Of a stretch of DNA of 64,000 bases, positions 1 to 8,935 are shown one piece after another; positions within the stretch are counted from its first letter, which is position 1; every line of letters begins with the position of its first letter. Source of the stretch: Prosopocoilus inquinatus. Taxonomy: Eukaryota > Arthropoda > Insecta > Coleoptera > Lucanidae. The stretch spans positions 50,326,707 through 50,390,706 of the forward strand of contig CM069874.1 of NCBI GenBank assembly GCA_036172665.1, given 5' to 3'. The notes under the pieces were generated by a model. It searched no databases and was not told the origin of the DNA. It saw only the letters and a list, made by a program, of their open reading frames with translations. The translations under genes and the position numbers were made by a program.

Positions 1-937
1 GCTCGTTTAAGAGCATCATCCCTAAGCGACATCATTAATCTGATGTTATCCGTAAGCCACGGTGCAGGAGGTTTTTTAAACTTTCCTATTTTATAAGGAG
101 CATGTTTATCGAATAAAGTAATTAAGTTTAAATTAAAGAAGCTGACAATATTGTCGATGTCAGTCAAGTCATGAATAATATACCAAGGAACAGAGTGTAA
201 GTCAGTTAAGAAATCTGTAAAAATTAGGTTGTTGAAATTTCTGTACTTGCGAGTGGTTGGTTGCTTTTTACAATGACCAAGAAGAAAGTTTGCGTAAACC
301 AAAAAGTGGTCAGAAAATTCGCTCAGATCTACCACGCCAGTGTCGCTGTGATTTAAGTTAGAATTAGAAATAATGAGATCAATCAAAGTAGAATTTACAT
401 CACCAACTCTGGTGGGCTCAGTAACAATTTGTTTTAGTCCTATGGAGTCGAGTAGGTTCTGCAGCATTTTGCACGAGTTACTGAGACAGTCCAAAAAATT
501 AATGTTGAAATCGCCTACGCATGTAACGAAATCAGAAGAAACAAACATATTACTAAGAACTTCCTCATATTCATTAAGAAAGTTTAAGGTATCTGAATTA
601 GGTGGTTTGTATATTACACCAAATGAGACCCTAAAGTTGCCAATTTTTAAAGATATCCACAAATGCTCAAAGCATACGCTGTGCTTGATTGGGATTAATT
701 CTATTCTAAAAGAGGATTTGACATATAAAGCAACACCGCCACCTCTCCTACCGTCTGTTCTGTCTGATCTCAATAACCGATAACCGTTAATTGAAAATAA
801 TTCATCATGAAGAATTGGTGACAACCATGTCTCGGAGATGCCAATGATATCGTAGTTATTACTGCATATGTGCTGTGCTTCAGAATGCCAAAATTTCTAC
901 TGAGTGATCTGGCATTAAAATGCGCTATTGAGAACAT
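1..937 (-). pseudogene. non-LTR retrotransposon ORF2, endonuclease part, frameshifted and cut by window edge
   Basis: Read on the minus strand this is the N-terminal apurinic-type endonuclease (EEP family) of a Jockey/CR1-like LINE ORF2, the enzyme that nicks the target for target-primed reverse transcription. Visible motifs in order: an IAHFNARSL start block, SETWLSP, RTDGRRGGGVALYV, FGVIYKPPNS, VGDFNINFLD and the LSEFSDHFLVY block with the catalytic SDH. An ATG at 937-935 begins the block. The frame shifts once between about 870 and 895, so the copy is broken. The reverse transcriptase would lie to the left, outside the window. A short minus-strand frame ending at 1072 could be the tail of ORF1; I cannot confirm that. 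Confidence 0.85.
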
Positions 938-2049
938 TTATAGATTTTGACTAGATACTAACTGGTCGTGTTACTAGCTTTGTTAGGCAAGAATAAGAAT
1001 AGAAGTAAGAGAGTTAATAAAAGTTAAAGTTAATAGAGATGACAAGGAAAATGATTTAAATTTCTGTTAAGTTACAATTCACCGTTTATGAGCTGCGCTT
1101 GTTCTCCTGCAGTTCCAGCAACCGAAGTAAAAAGATTCATGGTATCCATAGATTGGATTTCCTTTCCTTATCAATTTAAGATAAACAACAGTTTAAGGTA
1201 AACAACGCTGGTGCTTACTATTCGAAATTTCACCACTTATAAAATAAATATTAGCAAAACACTGCAGCGATCAAGCATACGTCTACTCAGTATCGGACAT
1301 ATTTTTATTTTTTGTTGGTATTAATTGAAATCTGCTTAATCGATGTTAAAAACGGATAAAGTTTTACCTGAAAAGTTGTTAATCCTTATCTAATTTGGCG
1401 TTATTGTTGTCTTTTTCCGACTAAATTGTGACTAAAAGTGAGTGTTTACTCCAGAAACAACGATAAGCTCTACTCTTACTTTTAAAGAGTAAACATCCTA
1501 ACTTCGCTTTCTTTTAACTCCACAAACGGATGGACCCGAGAGAACACCGAAAAAGCTTTCTCTGGCATCCAAAAAGTAGAATTAACTTCAAATTTTTATC
1601 TGTGTGCTTAACGTCCCTGGAAATTCGTAGGCGAGGGGCATTTTCACCTAAAAATTCGGTAAAAATCCATGGAAATATGTAAGCGAAGGCTTTTTGTTAA
1701 CGGAAAAATTCAGTGAAAATATTCTGCAGTCTAAATTCTTGAAAATATCGGTGACCTTAAAGTAGGATTGCCATACGCCCGGATTTCCCCAGACATGTTC
1801 AGGTTTTACAGCAGTCAGGGGACGTTCGGGTCAGTTTTGATAATGAGATTTTAGTAAGGTCCCAAACCCAAAAATTTGTCGCGATGAATTTATTTGGCAA
1901 AAAGTAAACTAAATTCATTTCGAAATTATTGTAATTATGCGCATTACAAAATTATGCGGCATCAGCATCCATTAAACTTTTCACTAGGTCAAACGCGTTA
2001 CACACGCTCACATTCCACATTGCTAAAAACGTAGGTATATAAAAATATA
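938..2049. other. noncoding AT-rich stretch between LINE and Tc1-like element
   Basis: I see no supported gene here. The first 250 bases are probably 5' sequence of the LINE. The rest is unremarkable AT-rich DNA up to the TA that starts the Tc1-like element. Confidence 0.5.
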
Positions 2050-2391
2050 CAGCGTGGAAACTAAGTAGCGGATAAAATCCATAACTCCGTTAATATTTGT
2101 AATAAAGCAAAAATCTAAAAGGGGTATAGCGATTCAAATTACAGCGCATAAGAAGAAGTATATTTTGAGATATTTTCATGAATTTTTTTTAAGTTATGAC
2201 GTCATCAAGATTTTTTTTAAATGACAACCTATATTTTTTATTTTTTATTTCGGTGGGTTTTTTTAACCTACTTTCAACAGTATAAAATTTTGAATCGATT
2301 ACATAACAAAAAATTCAAGAAAAACGGCCATAAAAGTTTAATTGTAAAGTTGAAGAAATTAACAGAATATCTAGTTAGCTAGGTGTAAAAC
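2050..2391 (+). repeat. left TIR of the Tc1-like element
   Basis: About 342 bases, starting CAGCGTGGAAAC and ending near the TAGCTAGGTGTAAAAC block. It matches, with few mismatches, the complement of 3539-3707 joined to 23042-23215. Confidence 0.9.
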
Positions 2392-2506
2392 AAACAAAAT
2401 TTGTTTGATTGACAAGAACTTGTAAATACCTATCACAATAAAGTGAGTATTTTTATTCCCTGTGGATAGTAGGAGTTACACTAATTATTAAAAACCTTTT
2501 CCCAAA

Positions 2507-3484
2507 ATGGTGTTGCTGACTGAAAAACAAAGAATTGAAGTTCTAATGATGATTGGGTATGGTGATCGAATTAGAACTCATCAAGAGGTGTGTCGACTTT
2601 TTATAGACAAATATCCTGATCAGCAAATAAGTCAATCCACAGTCAGCAGAATAGAAAATAAATTTCGAAATTACGGTATTGTGAAAGACCTTCCAAAAAC
2701 TGGCCACCCTAAGACAAAATTAATTGACGATGTGCAGCTTGATATTTTACTAGAAATAGAAAATAATCCGCATTCGACTAGTCGAGACATTGCTTTAGAG
2801 CACAACCTGAGCCATACCTCGGTACTGAAACTTTTAAAAATGCAAAAGTTTCATCCGTATAAAGTAAAATTAGTCCATGAGTTAGCAGAAACTGACTATG
2901 ATTATAGACAAGAATTTTGTGAAGAAATGTTGGAAATTTGCAATCGTGATCCAATGTTCTCGCAGCGTATAATTTTTTCTGACAAGACAAGTTTTACTTT
3001 ACATGGAACTGTTAACAGACATAATTGTCGATATTATTCTAGGGAAAATCCCCACTGGATGCAAGAAGGTCATACTCAACATCCCCAGAAGCTCAACGTA
3101 TGGACAGGAATTGTCGGTGACAGAATTTTAGGTCCATTCTTTATCGAAGGTAATTTAACTGGTGAGAAATATCTACACTTCTTACAATTCGAATTAGTAC
3201 CTGCATTGGCGATATTATTTCCTAATGAAAATGACTGTGACGTACCAAACAATAACATTTGGATGCAACACGACGGTGCTCCGCCACACTACGCAGTTGA
3301 TGTGCGACGTTATTTGGACGAGATGTTCCCAGGTAGATGGATAAGAAGAAGAGGTCCAATGGAATGACCAGCTAGAGTGTAGGTTAATAACACCTCAAAC
3401 TATTCAAAATGTAATAAATGAATTTTATGAGCGTCTTGGGTATTGTCAGTTGGTGCATGGTCGTCAGTTTGAACATTTATTGTG
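2507..3484 (+). pseudogene. Tc1/mariner-like transposase, internally deleted
   Basis: The open part (2507-3367, 286 codons) has an N-terminal helix-turn-helix region (TEKQRIEVLMMIGYGD, QISQSTVSRIENKFR), a second HTH (TSRDIALEHNLSHTSVLKLLK) and the first half of a DDE catalytic domain: FSDKTSFTLHG carries the first Asp (usual neighbour Glu is Lys) and IWMQHDGAPPHYA the second. After RRRGP the frame breaks. The C-terminal tail resumes in another frame (TIQNVINEFYERLGYC, ending 3484), but the expected segment with the third acidic residue (usually SPDLxPxDFFLWG) is absent. This looks like an internal deletion plus frameshift, so the protein should not be catalytic. It sits inside the long TIRs, as expected for the element's own gene. 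Confidence 0.88.
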
Positions 3485-3538
3485 ATTTCAATGACTGTCA
3501 AAATCAAATTTTGTTTATTTACACCTTAATTTTGTTTC

Positions 3539-3707
3539 GTTTTAAACCTAGCTAACTAGATGTTCTGTTTATTTCTTCAACTTTACAATTAAACTTTTAT
3601 GGCCGTTTTTCTTGAATTTTTTGTTATGTAATCGATCCAAAATTTTATACTGTTGAAAGCAGGTTAAAGAATCCCACCGAAATCAAAAATAAAAAATATA
3701 GGTTGTC
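3539..3707 (-). repeat. right TIR of the Tc1-like element, inner piece
   Basis: Inverted copy of roughly the inner half of the left TIR. It stops at the GTTGTC that became the Polinton target duplication. The outer piece resumes at 23042. Confidence 0.9.
3702..3707. repeat. Polinton target-site duplication, left copy (GTTGTC)
   Basis: GTTGTC here and at 23036-23041 directly flank the Polinton TIRs. Six bases is the known duplication length for Polinton/Maverick integrases. Confidence 0.95.
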
Positions 3708-3817
3708 AGTAGTAGGAATAGGCCGATTCTGGAACCTCCTCCGACCTTGACCAATAAAGTTCAAGGTCAAGGTCGGAGGAGGTTCCAGAATCGGCCTATT
3801 CCTGACGTGACCTCACC
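3708..3817 (+). repeat. Polinton left TIR with internal 39-bp hairpin
   Basis: The first 105 or so bases match the complement of the right end with one visible mismatch (in the hairpin loop). Inside is a perfect inverted repeat, arms 3714-3752 and 3765-3803, with a 12-base loop at 3753-3764. Beyond about 3812 the two ends diverge. Confidence 0.93.
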
Positions 3818-4195
3818 ATGACCTTAAACTTCAAGGCCATGACCTTGAGGTGACCTCGATCAAGGTCAAGATTAGAGGAGGTTCCAGAATCGACCTGTTC
3901 CTAACGTAACCGAGAGGTAACTTTGAAATGACCTTGAGGGTTCAAGGTTAAGATCGGAGGAGGTTCTAAAATTTGCTTTGTGCCGATGTAACTACAAGGT
4001 TAAGGATCAAGTCAGAGGAGGTTGCAAAATTTTCAATGTCATTGACGTGACCTCATCATTACCTCTAAAAGCGAGGTCAGAGGAGGGTTCCAAAAATTAT
4101 CTATCCTTGACGTGACCTTAACTTGACGGAGGATCCAAAAACGGTTTATCTTGAATATGACCGTAACGTTGGAGGAGGTAGGGACCCCCACCTAA
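3818..4195 (+). repeat. degenerate subterminal repeats of the Polinton left end
   Basis: About six further imperfect copies of a 60-80 base unit, each with a GGAGGAGGTTCCA-like block and most with a GACGTGACCT block (near 3873, 3955, 4014, 4079, 4125 and 4171). The same blocks occur in the TIR itself, so the array seems to have grown from the terminal sequence. Confidence 0.75.
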
Positions 4196-4203
4196 AATCT
4201 TGT

Positions 4204-4237
4204 TATATAAGGTTCTTCATTTGGGAATAGATTCAGT
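4204..4237 (+). promoter_or_regulatory. TATA box and initiator of the first Polinton gene
   Basis: TATATAA at 4204-4210 and TCAGT at 4233-4237, putting the initiator A 31 bases after the first T. That is the usual arthropod RNA polymerase II spacing. Confidence 0.7.
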
Positions 4238-4292
4238 TGTTACAGAACTGTGAGTTGTGTTGTTAAGTTAATCACCTACCTACATACATAAA

Positions 4293-5212
4293 AGTAAGTT
4301 TAAGTCATCTTATTGTAATAATTTATAATTTGTATATTTTTATTGTATTTAACAGTGACATCTAAACAAGTGGATTTTTTCCTGAAGCAAAAGAGAAGGC
4401 ACGTGAACGATCCTTTTGATGACGTACAGAAGAAAAGACTTCTGACTGAAAACGTTGACAAACCAAAAGAAGAAAAGCCGGATGAGCACGGTTTGAATAT
4501 GCCCTCAGTTCGAAACGAGTTTCAATTTGAAATACTCTCCCAGCCTTACTTCACAGATGAAGATTTTCGTCAATGTGATACTAATGAGACAGCACCTTCC
4601 GAGATTTCAGAAGCAAGAGAGGTGACTGACGTAGATCAGTTGCCACTTTTAGCTCAAAGTGTATATTTTCTAAATAAGAGCCGTACGAAGTGGATTTGTG
4701 TCGGACTGTGTACCGAAACATTTTTTGATCCGATAATACGTATTATGGGTTCCAAAAGGCAGAGCATATCGTTTTTAGAAGAGGAATGGAAAGAATTTTG
4801 TTCTTATAACTACACTTTGAAGTCGTATTTTACTGAGAAGAAAACTATTTATCCGGTAATGAAAATCAGCTCAGTAAAGGCGTCTTTCGAACGCATCGAA
4901 GGAACGAAAATACTGAAATTAGAAAGAGGAGTGGAGACATTATATATATCTTATAAAGGTCTATTGGAACTCTGGAAATTGTGTGATATTGTATTATATC
5001 GTTTAGAAGTTTTGAAACAATTGAACTATAAATCATTCTACAGCAACATGATTCCATGCTTGAGTGTTATGGAAAGTGATATGAAGACAAATGTTAAATC
5101 ATTTCTCAATAATGAAATATCTGAGAAAGGAGCAATTACAAATGAATTAATGATGTTTGGAATTAGTAAATTAATTTTTGATATAAGTATGCATAAAGCT
5201 GTTAATATGTAA
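4293..5212 (+). CDS. Polinton protein of unknown function, start codon made by splicing
   Basis: The open frame gives about 285 residues. A 62-bp intron is likely: GTAAGT at 4294 and AACAG ending at 4355. Splicing joins the A at 4293 to TG at 4356-4357, which would form the start codon; the unspliced frame has no ATG upstream, only TTG/GTG. The N-terminus is basic (FFLKQKRRHV), followed by an acidic, probably disordered stretch to about residue 95, then a folded-looking half (VYFLNKSRTKWICVGLCT, GVETLYISYKGLLELW). I do not recognise a domain. An AATAAA lies at 5266-5271. It has its own TATA/initiator promoter and is the first gene after the left TIR. Confidence 0.75.
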
Positions 5213-5350
5213 ATGTTATGTGATTTAATATGTATATATTTCTAGATATGACACTGTCAGTTATAAATAAAATTTTCTAAGAACACTGTTTGACCCTTTA
5301 TTTAATAAACTAACGATACTTAACCAAAAAATTAAGAGAAATTTTTACGC

Positions 5351-5360
5351 TATATAAAGA
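5351..5360 (+). promoter_or_regulatory. TATA box upstream of the PLA2/pX gene
   Basis: TATATAAAGA, 65 bases before the ATG at 5425. No clear initiator consensus is seen 30-32 bases downstream. Confidence 0.55.
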
Positions 5361-5424
5361 TAAGCAGTGAGTATTGAAGTAGTACACATGTAACATCGTT
5401 GACTGTTAGAAAGAAAAGCCATAA

Positions 5425-6246
5425 ATGCGACGTCGTGTCAAAACAGATTACACTGCGAGAAGCACCTTAAAACGAAAAGGTCGTGGTTTACTTAATACGT
5501 TAATTAATAAACTACCAGTAGAGTTACACTTACCAGGTTACAATTACTGCGGTCCGGGCACAAAATTAGACGTTCGACTTAAAAGAGGAGACAGAGGTGT
5601 GAATGCGTTGGATGAGGCTTGCAAGCAACACGATATCGCATATTCTGTAAGTAGCGATTTAGAAAAACGTCACGAAGCAGATAAAAAATTGTATCAAGCG
5701 GCAGTGAAAAGAGTGAAGAGTACAGAAGCGGGATTTGGTGAAAAAGCATCTGCGTTATCTGTAGCCGCCTTAATGAAAGCTAAGACAAAGCTTGGAATGG
5801 GAAACGGAGTGAAGAGAAAGCGTAGTAAAAGGAAGAAGCGTGGTGGTAAATTATCATTTCGACAAGCTGTAAGGAAAGCACAACATGCAATTTCACGTAA
5901 TGGTAACAAGAGTCTGTTAGAAAATGTGAAATTGGCGCAGGCTGTTTTAAAGAAGGACCACAAGAAAATAAGACCTCCACGTCAAAGAGTGATACCAATT
6001 CCTAAGAGAGGAGGGTTTTTACCTTTAATTCCATTATTTGCGGCTTTGGGCGCAATAGGATCGCTCGGCGGCGGTGCAGCTGCAATTGCTAAGGCGGTAA
6101 ACGATGCAAAAGCTGCGAAAGAGCAACTGAAAGAGGCAGAGCGACATAATCGCGCTATGGAAACAAAAGCAGTGGGAAGCGGATTCTATATAAAACCTTA
6201 CAAAACAGGGTGTGGGTTATATTTACGATCCAATCCAAAAAACTGA
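5425..6246 (+). CDS. virion phospholipase A2 domain joined to adenovirus pX-like basic protein
   Basis: 273 residues. Residues about 35-95 are a parvovirus-VP1-type secreted phospholipase A2 domain: the calcium loop PGYNYCGPG (C42-G45) and the catalytic ACKQHDIAY (His69-Asp70). In virions this activity helps breach endosomal membrane. Residues about 125-200 are strongly basic (KRKRSKRKKRGGK). Residues about 198-235 read GGFLPLIPLFAALGAIG, resembling the hydrophobic membrane-active segment of adenovirus core protein pX, followed by an Ala/Lys/Glu helix. The C-terminus repeats a GxGFYIKPY / GCGLYLRS pattern. It sits directly before the protease, which cleaves such proteins in adenoviruses; possible cleavage sites were not worked out. 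Its stop codon lies next to an A AAA AAC heptamer. Confidence 0.88.
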   Translation: MRRRVKTDYTARSTLKRKGRGLLNTLINKLPVELHLPGYNYCGPGTKLDVRLKRGDRGVNALDEACKQHDIAYSVSSDLEKRHEADKKLYQAAVKRVKSTEAGFGEKASALSVAALMKAKTKLGMGNGVKRKRSKRKKRGGKLSFRQAVRKAQHAISRNGNKSLLENVKLAQAVLKKDHKKIRPPRQRVIPIPKRGGFLPLIPLFAALGAIGSLGGGAAAIAKAVNDAKAAKEQLKEAERHNRAMETKAVGSGFYIKPYKTGCGLYLRSNPKN

Positions 6247-6617
6247 AATATTTGCCTCGGCGACCGTTGACTAACATTGACATACTGAAATATGCTAAAA
6301 TATGGAAATTACCTTTCTTTCGAGGTGTGTTTATGAGAGATACTTTACCTAAAAAGATATGGAAGCATGAAAGTGGAGTAGTGAATTTAGATAGCGATTC
6401 TGGTGAAGGAACGCATTGGGTGGCATATTATAAGAGAGGAGGAATCGTAAAATATTTTGACAGCTATGGAGATCTACGACCTCCAGTTGAAGTAGAGAAA
6501 TATCTTTTGTCGAACGGATTGGGAGTTATTAACTATAATTATGAAAGGTATCAGAAACAAAATACACAAAATTGTGGACACTTATGTCTACAGTTTTTAA
6601 AGTCCTTTACAAGTTAA
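6210..6617 (+). CDS. adenovirus-type maturation cysteine protease (PRO, adenain-like)
   Basis: The frame is open from 6210. Counting from there, the catalytic His is in EGTHWVAYY (H69), the acidic partner in YFDSYG (D84), and the nucleophile in NTQNCGHLC (C122), in the order of peptidase family C5. The role is maturation cleavage of virion proteins. The block that appears conserved in Polinton proteases, from about LTNIDILKYAK, lies before the only internal Met (residue 42) and there is no upstream ATG (6210 is GTG). Expression therefore may need a -1 frameshift from the preceding gene at 6237-6243, a cryptic splice, or a non-AUG start. It overlaps the preceding gene by 37 bases and ends 22 bases before the minor capsid gene. 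Confidence 0.88.
   Translation: MWVIFTIQSKKLKYLPRRPLTNIDILKYAKIWKLPFFRGVFMRDTLPKKIWKHESGVVNLDSDSGEGTHWVAYYKRGGIVKYFDSYGDLRPPVEVEKYLLSNGLGVINYNYERYQKQNTQNCGHLCLQFLKSFTS
6237..6243 (+). promoter_or_regulatory. candidate -1 ribosomal frameshift site (A AAA AAC)
   Basis: The heptamer A AAA AAC is in the correct zero-frame register of the phospholipase gene (last A of CCA, then AAA, AAC) and is followed at once by its TGA stop (6244-6246). The protease lies in exactly the -1 frame and has no ATG before its conserved N-terminal block. I see no strong stem or pseudoknot just downstream, which weakens the case. Confidence 0.5.
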
Positions 6618-6639
6618 GTAAGAATGTAGTACTTGAAAG

Positions 6640-7374
6640 ATGGTCAACATGGAATCTTCACCCGTTGCGTGTACATTCACTCTTACGGGAACTGAATCAG
6701 TTTTATTTTGTGAATTGAATCCACCACTATACCTCGATGAAGAGGCAACATATGAAATGTGCTTGTTAAATTTTGAAACGTTTAATGCAATACCTAACAT
6801 AGATGAAAGTAATAATTTGATACATTATGAAGAAACAGGAAAAACGACGGTTTGGAAAACTATCGTTATACCTACAGGTACATATGAACTAGACGATATC
6901 AACCAATATCTGAAAGATTATTTTCAAAATAACAATATCCCTGATTATATAAACATTAAAGGAAATAATAATACTTTAAAGGCAACCATACACAGTTCGG
7001 TTAAGCTCGATTTTAGTAAACCAAATTCATTGGGAAAATTGTTGGGTTTTAAACCGCGAACGTTGAAAGTAAACGATAATAACATTGGTGATTTTCCGGT
7101 GGAAATAAATAAAGTAAATGCTATAAGAATAGAATGTAATCTAACCGGTGGATCTTATAACAACGGAGAACCCGGTCATGTTTTGTATCATTTCTTTCCA
7201 AATGTACCTCCAGGGTTTAAAATAATAGAATCCCCTCTTCAAGCTATTTATCTTCCAGTGACCGTGAACGTGATTACGAGAATAGTCATTCGACTATTAG
7301 ATCAAGAGAATCGATTAGTAAATTTTAGAAACGAAGTAATTACTCTAAGACTTCATTTGAGAAGATTCACATAA
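6640..7374 (+). CDS. Polinton minor capsid protein (penton-like single jelly roll)
   Basis: 244 residues. The sequence fits Polinton minor capsid proteins: an N-terminal strand-rich stretch (FTLTGTESVLFCELNPPLYL), the block YEMCLLNFETFNAIPNID, TYELDDINQYLKDYF, then LGKLLGFKP and a C-terminal IESPLQAIYLPVTVNVI region. These proteins form the fivefold vertices. Two in-frame ATGs, 6640 and 6649, are possible starts. Its stop TAA overlaps the ATG of the next small frame (TAATG at 7372-7376). It sits between the protease and the major capsid gene. Confidence 0.88.
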   Translation: MVNMESSPVACTFTLTGTESVLFCELNPPLYLDEEATYEMCLLNFETFNAIPNIDESNNLIHYEETGKTTVWKTIVIPTGTYELDDINQYLKDYFQNNNIPDYINIKGNNNTLKATIHSSVKLDFSKPNSLGKLLGFKPRTLKVNDNNIGDFPVEINKVNAIRIECNLTGGSYNNGEPGHVLYHFFPNVPPGFKIIESPLQAIYLPVTVNVITRIVIRLLDQENRLVNFRNEVITLRLHLRRFT

Positions 7375-7547
7375 TGATTATTTACGATAGCAATTATTCG
7401 AAACGGAAAGAGTGTAGCAGAATTAGACGTAATGTATTATTTAAACCACGGAAACAGATACTGAACTGTTGTCGACAAAAAAAACTGAAATTGACACAGA
7501 GAAATCGAATATATTTAGAGAGTTTAGGTTATAAGGTGCTAACATAG
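7374..7547 (+). CDS. small basic 57-residue protein between the capsid genes
   Basis: An ATG at 7374 overlaps the stop of the minor capsid gene in a TAATG arrangement, and the frame runs 57 codons to a TAG at 7545-7547. About a third of the residues are Lys or Arg; the C-terminus is RIYLESLGYKVLT. The tight overlap, strong basic character and position between two structural genes favour a real gene, perhaps a condensing or minor virion protein, but I do not recognise a family. The length is short enough that chance is possible. Confidence 0.55.
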   Translation: MIIYDSNYSKRKECSRIRRNVLFKPRKQILNCCRQKKLKLTQRNRIYLESLGYKVLT

Positions 7548-7634
7548 GGGGAATTATTCTGTAGAAGAAACGTAACCGTCAAAGGGTGAACACCATCATT
7601 ACACGTAAGGCAATCATCATCTAAACAGAACGAC

Positions 7635-8855
7635 ATGGATATTTTGGGAGTAACTGATAAAATTAAATTGGACACTTCAATAACCAGTATGGAGTTCCAT
7701 TCACACTTACCATTCAGTTCATCATTTGGTAATAACGATGAAGTGCGTATCACCGTACCTGAGATCGACAATTACACCCTCCCTTGCGAAAGTTATTTGT
7801 ACGTAGAGGGAAGACTGCGTTTGGTTAGTGATAATACTAAACACAGTGCGACGGCACAATTGATAAATAATCCGGTAGCTTATATGTTTAGCGAGATTAG
7901 ATATCTTCTGAACGGAGTACAGGTGGATTCGGTAAGAAATGTTGGCATAACATCAACAATGAAAGGGTATTTTTCTTTTACTCGCAACGATACAGTAAAA
8001 TTGGAAAATGCAGGATGGATTCAGGAGAATGATAAAATGAGCGATATACTCAACGTTAAGGGAGATTTCTCAGCAAGTGTACCTTTAAAGACACTATTAG
8101 GTTTTGGGGAAGATTATAAAAAGATCGTCTTGAATATGAGGCAAGAATTAGTATTGATCAGAGCAAATGATGACGTTGATGCAGTTGTGGAAACAAACAA
8201 GACGGAAAAGATTAAATTAATAATTGACAAAATTGTATGGCGTATACCTCATATTTCTGTTGGACTACGTGAGCAATTGGCTTTAACGAGAGTGACAGAC
8301 AGAGATGTTGAAATACAAATTCCTTTCAGAAGCTGGGAGTTGCACGAGTATCCGTCGCTCCCAACTACGACAAGTCATTCTTGGACAGTAAAAACGGCTC
8401 CGCAGTTGGAAACGCCAAGGTACATAATCATCGGTTTTCAAACTAAGCGAAAGGGTGTCGTCGATGCAAACATGAGTCTGTTTGATGACGTTAAGTTAAA
8501 ATCATTAACGGTATTTCTAAATGGCGAACGCTATCCGTACGACAATATTGATATTGATATTGAAAATAACAAATACGCCATTATATACGACATGTATTCC
8601 AGATTTCAGGAAAATTATTATCATCGTGAAAGCAGTCAACCTTGGTTCAATCCAAAAGGATTAGCTAGTTGCCCATTAATAGGAATCGACTGCACTTTTC
8701 AGAGAGATGTAATGCATAAAAGTGCAGTAGAAATAAGAATTGAGTTTACAACTAAAGAAAATATTAAAGCTGATACTATTGCTTACTGTTTAATTCTGCA
8801 TGACAAAGCGTTCTCTTATTCACCTCTCACCAAAATTGTCCGTCAGTTGATGTAA
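7635..8855 (+). CDS. Polinton major capsid protein (double jelly roll)
   Basis: 406 residues, fitting the double-jelly-roll major capsid protein of Polintons and related adenovirus-lineage particles, which trimerises into hexagonal capsomers. Recognisable blocks are the N-terminal MDILGVTDKIKLD with SMEFHSHLPF, the EIDNYTLPCESYLYVEG strand, VAYMFSEIRYLLNGVQVD, and the C-terminal half around HEYPSLPTTTSHSWTVKT and RYIIIGFQTKR. The frame is intact. About 90 bases with no obvious TATA box separate it from the small upstream frame; a CAG just before the ATG could be a splice acceptor. Confidence 0.92.
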   Translation: MDILGVTDKIKLDTSITSMEFHSHLPFSSSFGNNDEVRITVPEIDNYTLPCESYLYVEGRLRLVSDNTKHSATAQLINNPVAYMFSEIRYLLNGVQVDSVRNVGITSTMKGYFSFTRNDTVKLENAGWIQENDKMSDILNVKGDFSASVPLKTLLGFGEDYKKIVLNMRQELVLIRANDDVDAVVETNKTEKIKLIIDKIVWRIPHISVGLREQLALTRVTDRDVEIQIPFRSWELHEYPSLPTTTSHSWTVKTAPQLETPRYIIIGFQTKRKGVVDANMSLFDDVKLKSLTVFLNGERYPYDNIDIDIENNKYAIIYDMYSRFQENYYHRESSQPWFNPKGLASCPLIGIDCTFQRDVMHKSAVEIRIEFTTKENIKADTIAYCLILHDKAFSYSPLTKIVRQLM

Positions 8856-8935
8856 ACCGTGAATGGCAGTATTAACAGAGAAGCTAAAACTATTTGATTT
8901 AATTTGATTTTATAAGAAGCAACATCAACCGAACC

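Noticed and set aside
373..783. 136-codon plus-strand frame
   Set aside because: It is the opposite-strand shadow of the LINE endonuclease.
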